The notes under the pieces: model-generated
What the model saw: the letters and a program-made list of their open reading frames with translations, nothing else
What the model was told of the DNA's origin: nothing
Database searches by the model: none
Origin: Paramarasmius palmivorus
Lineage: Eukaryota; Basidiomycota; Agaricomycetes; Agaricales; Marasmiaceae
DNA length: 64,000 nucleotides
Direction: 5' to 3'
Assembly (NCBI GenBank): GCA_037176845.1
Contig: JAYKXP010000003.1
Span: 930,001-994,000 of the forward strand
Position numbers and translations under genes: made by a program
Part shown: piece after piece, positions 55,570 through 64,000 of the stretch
Layout of the letters: the number at the start of each line of letters is the position of its first letter
Position numbering within the stretch: the first letter of the stretch is position 1

Positions 55570-58500
55570 TCATGAAACGGGTTGAACTGGTTGATGCGAA
55601 GCGGTCACTTTTGTTGAACCGGGTCCGGCACCATGCATCGTTGTAGTTTTGAAACCGAGCTGTCGCAATACCGCTGAGAAAAAAATTAATGTGTCAGATC
55701 TTGAGCGCATCATAGACTAACAATGAACATCTTACCCAACAGATCAGCCTTCTGCAAAGGTTTGGAAAGGGAGGCGGCGAATACACTATTCGCGTCGCTA
55801 GTGTCAGCGCCACTGTAGGCACTAACCGCAATAATCGGTGTATTCGTATTCTTGCTATTTGTGCTCTTGATATACCGAGCAGCACCCTCGCCATCCACTG
55901 AAAAGGTTATCAGGCACGAGCGCCCAATGAAAACATGTTGTGTACTCACAGACAGGCATGTGAAGGTCCATCAATATGCAATCAAATTCTGTGGAAGGTT
56001 CATCAGTCCTCGTTTATCACATCTACAACCAACAGCCCAGCTTACTGATGTCCCCCATCGCAACACTGATGGCCTCAGAACCATCTGATACAACAACACA
56101 CCGGCAGCCCATTCGAATAAGAAGTGTCTCGATGATCTTCGCGGTAATGGGATTATCTTCAGCGAGCAGACATGTCACTGCACGATCAGTAGGATCCGGA
56201 CCCTTTCTGAGGTCAATTGAGTGAACGGACGAAGGTGGAGTGGTAGTGGACCCATGTCCGACAGAAGATGCCCACGTTTCCGAGCCCGAGCCTTCTCCGC
56301 CGCTGGACGCAGATGCTGTTCGTAAGCGACTGGGCAAGGAGTTGCGTCTGTCACCTCCCTCCATATGGCTGAGCTTGAACCGCTCTACCGCACCAAACTC
56401 GGATATTTTACGTGCATGGCTCCCGCCCGAGCTTCCAGGCGTAGAAGGGGTGATGCTTGCCCGCGAAGGTGACGAAGCTATTGAAGACGTCGACGTGGCC
56501 GGAGAAGGTGGATTTGTAGACATGTTCTTTTGATCCACAGTAGTAACGACGCTAGGTGGCTTCTTCATGCGATGTGACATGCTCCTTCTTCGTGAATGTA
56601 AACCAGTGGTCTCTGAGATAGCATGCGTGAGCGGGACCATTTGATCCGTCTTGAGTTTTCGAATCACATCGTCGTTAGCTTGCTTCAGAACTGGAAGGTT
56701 CTTGAAGCTAAACGAGCCAAACTCGTCAGTACCTGGCGTGGAAGCAGTTTCCCGGCCAGCAATAGGAACCGGGAGTGACGGGGGAGGCATTGAGGAGTCA
56801 ACAACCGGACTATTCAATGCTGATTGTCCAGCGACAGCCACTTGATCGTCGTCCTGGAAGAGCATCGGAATGGCGCCACGAGGATCGAAATAGTCGGTCG
56901 ATTCGGGATCGGTAACCTGCGGGATGAACGCTGCCTCAGTGGCTGTCACCTTGTCCCATTCAATCCCTCGGAAGAAGGGATGGGCCTTGACCTCCTCTGC
57001 ACCGTTGGCTCCCAAGCGAACCTCTGGATCAATAGTCAGAAGCCTCTGCATAAAATCACGGGCCTCTTCTGAGAAGTCAACCCATTCCTCGTGCCATTCC
57101 ACATGCCCAGAAAGGATGTTCTCAAAGACCTTCTCTGGAGTGTCGTCATGGAATGGTGGTATTCCATACAAGAATTCGTAGGTGATGACACCCAGAGCCC
57201 ACTGCGATAGGAAATAGACCTTATTAGCAACTCTTCGTATCCTAGGTTAAAAGACTCACCCAATCGACTGCAGCGTCATCCTTTCGAAGACCGAGAATAG
57301 TTTCAGGTGCAAGGTAATCAGGAGTGCCAACAAACTTCTGCTCGCCGGGAGGGGTGCCACCGGCCGAGTTGGAATTCGAATTCGAGTGTGAGTGCGACCT
57401 CAGATCAGTCGTGAGTTCAGTGGCGAAGGATTGCAGAGGGCTTTCTGCAGTCCTTGAGCGAAGATTCTGAAGAACAGCGACAGACTCTGAGCCACTAGAT
57501 TCGCCGACATCATCTGTAGAGGGAAAATAAGGGGAACTTCCTTGTCGGGGAACCGAATGCGTCCTTTGGGTAAAGTACGAACCTCCATCATTTGTGAATA
57601 ACGGAGACGACAGATAGGCCGAATCAATAGAGGGCGGTCGTGACCTTGAGTTATATCTGGCATACGGACGCCCTAGTTGACTCTCGCGAGTCTGTCGTCC
57701 AAGTAAACCAATCCTACTTAAACCAAAGTCGGTAAGCTTGAGGTGCCCGTGCTGGTCGATGAGTAGGTTATCTGGTTTCAAATCTCTGTGGTGTAACGGT
57801 CAGTATTTGGATTTTTGTTACTGCCTACGGCGTAGCTCACCGATGGACGATTCCACGTTGATGCAAATACTCGAGTCCAAGAACGACCTCGGCGATATAG
57901 TTCTTTGTCCATTCCTCTGGCAATGACCCCAAGGACTTGATGAGTGCTGCGCAGTCACCGCCGTTGAGATACTCCATCACCAGATACAAGTTATCCTTGC
58001 TCTGAAAAGTGAAGTACAACTTGGCCACAAAGGGGGACTCAGCTTGCTTCATCAGAATCATTCTCTCCGCTTTGACATTGGTGATCTGATTCTTCGCAAT
58101 CATGTCCGCTTTCTTGAGCACCTTGATCGCATAGTAGTCCCCTGTAATCTTTTTCTTGGCTAAAAAGACAGAACCGAATGCACCTTTACTGATTGGCTTG
58201 ATGATGTCAAAGTCCTTAATGGACGTGGGTGTCGTGCGAGATAGAGGCGCAGCAGAAGGCTGTCGGGGTGAAAGAGGACCCGAAGATCCACCAGTCACGT
58301 TCGGATTGATTGTGGAATGTCGGCGGTGACTGCGCTTTGTTGAAGATTCTCTAGTCAGTCCTGAGGATGAGCTGGAATCACGAGGGTGGACCTGAGGTGA
58401 GGCAGGAGGTGTGACGACTAACTTGGGCTCCAATAGACTCGAAGAAGATTTACGAGGTTTAATGGTCATGCTTCTTGGTTCATCGAGGCTCATACTGGGA

Positions 58501-61500
58501 ACCGCTTCCTCTGGATACTGAGAAGCTACAATGGGAGCAGCAAGAGCAAGAGGAGACGAGATTGATGAAGGAGTAGACGATCGTGTGTGCAGTGGGCGAC
58601 TACTGTGCGGCAGCGAAGGAACGGGTGCGGCATACCCAGTTCTTGATTCTGGCGGAGTGGGTAAAGGGACTGGGGACGACGAACCCATCGGAGTTGGGTC
58701 GGGCGATGAATGATCGCCTCCCGTAAATGCATACTCGGATTTGGTACTCGAGTGATCATCGTCCACTTCAGAGCGTCTCCTGGGGAGATGAAGTTCTGAC
58801 TGGCCTTCCACGTGCTCGTCATCTTCATCCTCGCTGCTTTCGGACTCACTTGATTCATCCGAATCCTCCATTGACGCGAGATAGGCTCCAACCCTCTCTT
58901 GCCACTCACACCATATCTTCTCCGCATAACGAATCGTATTCTGCATCCGAACAACATTGTCAATCTTCTGCCGCATGACCCGTTCAACATCCTGCACTAG
59001 CTGGCTCAAAGCCGGGTCCTCGATGGTCGGCTTACTCCAGTTCCTGATTTGTGACATCTTCCTCTCCGAACCAGGAGATAATAAGCGTTGTCTCTCGATA
59101 GGCTCTTTTGCTTCATCCTCCTTTAGCGAAGGAACAGCTACTTCTGCAGCTACCAGAAGGATATCTTCCAACTGGTCAAGAAGTCGCCGTTGCATTTTCT
59201 TGACACCAAATCTTTGCATCTTATTTGCCCTAAAGAGTTGTAAAGGCGATGCCATTATAGGAGACGTAGATGGGGAAGGTGTGTAAATCGGCATGCCACG
59301 ATACTCGGGGACGGTGACCGGTGAGGAACGATCCATAGTGCCACAGAGATCCCTGATGGTAGCCCTGAGTTCTGCAATAGACTCGTTGCATTCACCGATC
59401 TCAGCCTCTAAACGATGCGTTTCTGCACACGTTTCACTATGCTTTTCGAAGTACCACTGTGGGATTTGGCACTCGCATATTCGGCATAGGATGGGTTCGG
59501 AACTGATGGGAAGGGGGAAGGGAAGAGGCGTTTCTGGTTCTGGGCCGGGTACCGTTTCCGAGTGTCTACGGGTAATAGGTGGAGGAGGCGCGAGGTCACC
59601 TTCGATGTCACCGCAAGACAAGAGTGTAATGGCAGGGGATTCATGGTCGTAACGTGGGGGTGCAATGGGCTTGATGACCCACATGGTGTGGGAAGGTTCA
59701 CCGTCCTCACGATCAATCATGAGCATGCCTTTACCCTCCATCTGCTGGTAAAGTGTCCGGCCTTGAGTATACTCTCGATCATTTTCTGGCTCCACTCTGA
59801 GCCTGAAGCGAGCTTCAACGGTATGCGAATCATCTTCGAGTAGACGGCTCGTAGCGGTGTTAAAAACGTGTGCATCTGCAGGGTGAAGTTGCTGGGAGAT
59901 GCGAGTCCCACATAGTTCATCTGGATCAGTACTGCATCAAGAAAGGTTAGAACGGTATTTAGATTTAAATAAGGTGAATATGGCTACTCACCCGACCACC
60001 GTTCTCCAAGCGTAATTAATCCAAATCAAGTGATCACCATCCAAACTTAGCTCTAGAACCATATTCTGATTTTGCGCAGTTTCAGCCTGTAGTCTTAACC
60101 TTTCCGTTGCTAGGACTCGGGCAGATTCTGCATGGTCATGTATTTTGGACTGATTTCGAGAGTGAGAGTCTGGCCGGCTTTCTGAGGAAGAAGTGAGAGT
60201 TTTCGGATGCTCATCTCGTGAGCGACGACCGTGGCTAGGGGGCCGATGTAATCGAAGTCGATGGTCGTCCTCCGGATTGAGCCTGAAGCCATCTAGCTCA
60301 TGTGCTCCATCTCGTCTCGCAGCCTGTTCACCGGTTTCTTCCTCGGCTGGCTTGGTGACAAAGGTCAAAGGTTCATCCAGTTCGTCCTCGTTGTCATTAA
60401 AGTTCCAGAACTGCTTTTCGGCTTCCCACCATTCGACGACTCGGCTAAGACTAGCGACGGCAAGCAGGACTTGCACGTACCAGTTCCGGCCATGCCAATC
60501 TGGATGGGTTTCCCACGCTTTGCCAATGTCTTGGATCCTCTGTACGAGAGATTCACAAACTTTGGGTTGAGCCGTGAGCTGTGTAATAGACATGTCAATG
60601 ATTTCGGTGGCGACCCCAATGAGTTCGTACAGTGTAGTCATGATGGGGTCTATGGGATCATCGATGAGTATTCGTGAGGCACGCCGATTTGATGAAGGAT
60701 TGGAAGGGTAATCAGAAAAAGAAGCATGGGTTGATAGAGGTGGAAGAGGAGAACGAGAACGAGAAGTAGATCGAGAGCTGTGTCCAGAGCGTGGGGGCCT
60801 AGAAGGAATGTGAATGGTCCGGGAGAGACGGCGAGACGACATGCTTTGATTGGGGTTGCTCTGTTTTCGCGTAAGAGGTGCTTCTGGCAGCATGACGGTA
60901 GAGCTTGCAGGAGAAGATGAGACTGCACTCGATGAAATGGAGGCAGAGAGAGGTCTGTCCCATGGCAGAGTCTGCTGTCTTCGAAGGGCACCTGGGCTCA
61001 TTGAAGAAGCGGATGCTGAATAGAGAAGAGGATAAGAAGGGGAATGAGTCAATATTGGTGAAAGGCTGAGGTCGTCATCAGGGGACGCACGTTGTCGACT
61101 ATGTTGGCTGTTGTATTCGACCTCTGCTTCGTAACCACCGTCTGAACTGGCATCGTCAGACTGTAATGCCAACTTGAGGTCTGCTGGCTGGAATGTATAT
61201 GGATCACGGTAATGGTCTGTGTCTCCATATTGAGAGCCATGCAGTGAACCATACTGAGAGTCTTTATCTCGATCGCGTTCGCGGTCTCGATATTCTCGTT
61301 CTGGCTCGTAATCGCCGTCCTTCAAACGCTCCTCGAAGAAAGTGGTGATATTGTTTGTGACTCGCTGAAGCTCCTTGTCGCACTCGGCTTTTGCAGCCTT
61401 GAGACGACGAGTTACATGACGCCTGACGAAGGGCATGGATACAGTATTTGAGCCTGAACCATGTCGATTACCGCTCTGGCTTGTCGGGGGAGAAAGTACT

Positions 61501-61562
61501 GTTTCTGGGGAGAAAACGAGAGGACTGGGCGGTTGCCGTCGCTGCAGAGCAGACTCTGACAT
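55570..61562 (-). CDS. RIM15: RIM15-type protein kinase with zinc finger and receiver domain
   Basis: Large nutrient-signalling kinase acting downstream of TOR/PKA in quiescence entry in yeast (Cek1/Ppk31 in fission yeast). The N-terminus is disordered. A PAS-like region follows ([20 protein letters not shown]). A Cys/His zinc finger reads [20 protein letters not shown]. The AGC kinase domain has the Gly loop [14 protein letters not shown], catalytic Lys in [41 protein letters not shown] and DFG in [12 protein letters not shown] Rim15-typical insert of over 120 residues precedes [20 protein letters not shown] and [20 protein letters not shown]. The C-terminal receiver reads [36 protein letters not shown] (phospho-acceptor Asp), IIAVSAY and [12 protein letters not shown]. 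It ends HQPVQPVS. The start is [12 protein letters not shown]; an upstream TTG is rejected. About 1,800 residues. Confidence 0.93.
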
Positions 61563-61987
61563 GGAAAGACGCAATACTGGACGCAATGATGGGCAAATAA
61601 TTGGGGGAGAATGAGGGACGATGAGAAGGGGAAATAGATGAGGATAGTATAGCTGCGTATAGCTGGCGGTGACGAGGGATGCAAGGGAATCAAGAATTCA
61701 TCGAGGTCGGACTGTGCTGTGGGACTGTGCTGGGAATGGATATGGTGGCAGTCGGAAGAAAGAGCCAAACCTAGGCCAAATCAACCCAAAAAAATTAGAC
61801 CCGGCCAGAATCAATTTCTCTTTTATATTTTCTTGGTCACATTCTAATATATCTAGAATACTTACTATACTATTACCTGTACCATACCTCTAGCCTTCTC
61901 TAGACTCAACGTGGTAGCCTCTGGGTAGCCTGGTCGTAGTCGCCTACAAGCCGTCTTACGCGCCAACGGGCTTGCCTCTCGACCACC
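61563..61987. promoter_or_regulatory. Divergent promoter of RIM15 and bS18m
   Basis: 425 bases between divergent start codons without a supported gene. An AT-rich tract occurs near 61815-61880. No stress-response element could be called with confidence. Confidence 0.4.
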
Positions 61988-62624
61988 ATGTTCTCCCTTC
62001 GTCAGGCAGCCAAATCCTGTCTACGCCCTTTCTCTGCTCGCTGCAATTCAACTGCAGCAAAAGCAGATCCTACAGAGGGCTTGGGCGTCATCAAAAATGT
62101 CATCAAAGAGGAGGCAAAAAAGAACCCAACTAGTGCGTATTCCGCATCTGCGCGCGTCTCTCGACTCAACTGTCTTGCGTAGGTTTCGTACGGAATGCCG
62201 ACTCTCCATACCGGTCGTTTGCCCCAAATACTGTAAATATGCATTGCATTTTTGACCACTATTCATTGAATCATGACACTGCTTATAGTTCATCACACCT
62301 CAAAGACTCACTTATAAAGCCGTCAAGAAGGAACAACGTATTGGTCTGTCACGTCCCAAAGTTGGCCCTTCAAAACGCGAGGCCCGCAAAACAGACCCAT
62401 TCTACCAACTCAACATAGACCCGCTCGACATGACTATGAATCCTGCCATCCTCAACAACTACATGTCAGAGATGGGCAAAATCTACCCTCGCAGTTGGAC
62501 TAATCTCACTTGGAAGAGCCAAAGGAGGCTGGGTAAAGCAATTCGTCGTGCTAGAATGATGGGTATCATTCCTCTTCACAGCAAGAGAAATATCTTGGAC
62601 ACGTCCACATTTCAGACAAAGTGA
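61988..62624 (+). CDS. RSM18: Mitochondrial small-subunit ribosomal protein bS18m
   Basis: Component of the mitochondrial ribosome small subunit. Three exons join as KKNPT / SFVRNADSPYRSFAPNT / FITPQRLTYKAVKKEQRIGL, each splice using GT-AG and keeping frame. The N-terminus MFSLRQAAKSCLRPFSARCN is a typical mitochondrial presequence rich in Arg and Ser. The S18 core is at the C-terminus: DPFYQLNIDPLDMTMNPAIL, YMSEMGKIYPRSWTNLTWKS and QRRLGKAIRRARMMGIIPLH, ending DTSTFQTK. About 155 residues, longer than bacterial S18, as usual for fungi. Confidence 0.88.
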
Positions 62625-63491
62625 ACAATCAGCGCCTAGTACGTCTCCCCGCCTCTCCCCTTGACGACCCAACATTTCTAATTCAAAAACCTGGGTCCTG
62701 ACAGCCTTGACCTGTTCCGTTCTAGCCAAGGTGCGGTAGTGGAGTGGCTGGCTTCCAAATTTACTGGGACCGTTTTCCCCGTACGAATTACTTCCGCATC
62801 ATCGGATTCCTCTACAAATCATACCTAGAGTATCATATGAACTCTATTCTTAGGCAAGAGAGTTTAATTGTTTCCTGGTCACAAATGCCGAGGGTAGCCA
62901 ATATCATTCATGATTGAATCCTACCTCACCTTATCGTTAATGACGCGCCCCAAGCAATTCAAAAGACCCTGCTTTTTAGTCTCTGATACGAGCAGGTGTG
63001 TCTGGACCAACGTCAGGCGTGCCTTCTCGCTAGGGGCCGCACCAGATTATCTGAACCCGTACGACATGCAAACTTCCACGACAGTCTCGGATGGTCCACA
63101 CGGTCGCCTGGAGGTGTATTAAACCGGTGGCGTCGATTGTGAGCTGTGAAATCCGAGAGGTAGCTCCAACGAAGGACTTCCTGCGCCAAGGACCAGATAT
63201 ACACAGTTCACAGCTCTGCCAAAACGATCTGAGATTCGAAGTAGATTCTGTATTCTTATGACGGAACCCTGACGGAAACGCTGAATGATCGGCTGAACTA
63301 TTCCTCATCCCATGGGCGTCGTGTGATGCCCGATTGCGTGCTTCGGAACTCTTGAGAGCAGTATAGCCTATCTGCTGACCAAAGTCCAAGTCAGGATTAT
63401 TCTCACAGAGAAAAAGCATGACAGGAAATCATCAAATTTCACGTAGACTACAATGGTAAGGCAAGACCTAATATGAAAACGAGTTCCTCCT
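62625..63491. other. 870-base stretch without a supported gene
   Basis: This is the longest gene-free stretch. A 129-codon minus-strand frame (63030-63419, from a true ATG) is open but has no recognisable domain and sits in sequence of non-coding character. A tRNA-sized segment at 62730-62800 has seven complementary end bases but no credible D, anticodon or T arms. I call no gene; it may hold the 3' flanks of the two neighbours. Confidence 0.45.
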
Positions 63492-64000
63492 CTATAGCTC
63501 CGCTAAGAGCATGGTGCCGAGGTTCTGAACAACCTGATCACCCATGGCCTTCTCCACAGCGTCTTCTAAATGTCGCTTCGGATCTTGCTTCCCAACATGC
63601 CGTGTTTTCAGTTGTTCGGGTGTAAGAGTAGATTCTTCCTGCACGGACTTGTTATACGCTTCGGAGAGCGTAAGCATAGCCTAGAAACGGGTACAATGCC
63701 ACCGTCAGTTCCCTCGTTGCGAACGAATGGCCCCAAATTTGGGGTATAGGTGCGGTAACGTGAGTCTTGACCAATAATACACACCTTGATAGATTTCTCG
63801 TTGCTCTCTTTGTGCACGTTGAAATCACGCAGCTTGAGACCTTCCGTCCAATTTCGCTTATGGAGGTTCATAAGCATAGACTCTTCGAGTGGCGTTTTCC
63901 GGTAATTTACGGCGATCGAATAATAGTGTCTATTAAGGCCGTGGATGAGAGCCTGTATCGAGGGTTTGTTTATGTGACCGATGTTTGATGTGGTTTGGCG
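63492..64000 (-). CDS. 3' part of an unidentified gene, cut by the window edge
   Basis: Two exons are visible. The upstream one (63785 to the edge) reads [40 protein letters not shown] and [16 protein letters not shown]. After a 104-base intron the last exon (63492-63680) reads [40 protein letters not shown] and [20 protein letters not shown], ending Glu-Leu. The frame is open to base 64000, but an AG acceptor at about 63953 could mean the exon begins at 63952. The product looks like a soluble, conserved protein of Asn/Lys/Glu-rich composition. I do not recognise the family. Confidence 0.65.

Noticed and set aside
62730..62800. tRNA-sized segment with seven complementary terminal bases (GGTGCGG with CCGCATC)
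   Set aside because: The length (71 bases) and acceptor-like ends fit, but I could not form a D arm, an anticodon loop with T33 or a T arm, and the B-box position has mismatches. Running tRNAscan-SE would settle it.
63030..63419. 129-codon minus-strand frame with a true ATG
   Set aside because: No domain, no family-like composition and isolated position; probably chance opening in a gene-poor stretch.
1..64000. Transposons, integrated viruses, CRISPR arrays or horizontally acquired islands
   Set aside because: I saw no transposase, integrase, reverse transcriptase or capsid-like frame, no long terminal repeats and no block with intron-free bacterial-type genes. A repeat search would be decisive for short elements.

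Overview
The window is nuclear DNA of a filamentous basidiomycete, most likely an agaricomycete mushroom. Genes are interrupted by many short introns (mostly 50-70 bases, GT-AG with a few GC-AG), intergenic gaps are often under 300 bases, both strands are used about equally, and the proteins read like agaricomycete versions of conserved fungal genes. I see 28 complete protein genes and one cut by the right edge. I found no convincing rRNA or tRNA gene, transposon or CRISPR array. Gene models were spliced by eye from reading frame, splice signals and family knowledge, so ends are firmer than every internal exon boundary.

Left third (1-24 kb): an HSL-type esterase, VTC1 (polyphosphate synthesis), a head-to-head pair of splicing genes (U1-C and LSm3), a small unknown gene, the F-box/LRR protein GRR1, cytosolic glutaminyl-tRNA synthetase, the pre-mRNA 3'-end factor CFT2/CPSF100, a Bcs1-like AAA ATPase, a platelet-activating-factor acetylhydrolase-like enzyme, the N-terminal acetyltransferase catalytic subunit NAA10/ARD1 and a GHSMGG serine hydrolase.

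Middle (24-47 kb): PCF11, a C2H2-like disordered protein, a CCDC97-like protein, a DH-PH RhoGEF, an LRR paralogue of GRR1 that lacks the F-box, a small one-span membrane protein, a membrane-anchored amidohydrolase-like protein whose metal-binding histidines appear lost, a REB1-like Myb protein and a second, unrelated RhoGEF.

Right third (47-64 kb): a tandem pair of RING genes, short-form tRNase Z, THOC7, a protein with UIM-like segments, a RIM15-type kinase (zinc finger, AGC kinase and response-regulator receiver), mitochondrial ribosomal protein bS18m and an unidentified partial gene.

Functional threads: RNA metabolism is prominent (U1-C, LSm3, CFT2, PCF11, THOC7, tRNase Z, GlnRS). Nutrient and phosphate signalling also appears (GRR1, RIM15, and VTC1 with a CACGTG box upstream), as does Rho-GTPase control of polarity (two RhoGEFs). 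This is ordinary housekeeping synteny and not a metabolic cluster. The most unusual items are the apparent amidohydrolase pseudoenzyme, the F-box-less GRR1 paralogue with conserved intron positions, the tandem RING pair, and a stop-free intron that splits a Walker A motif.
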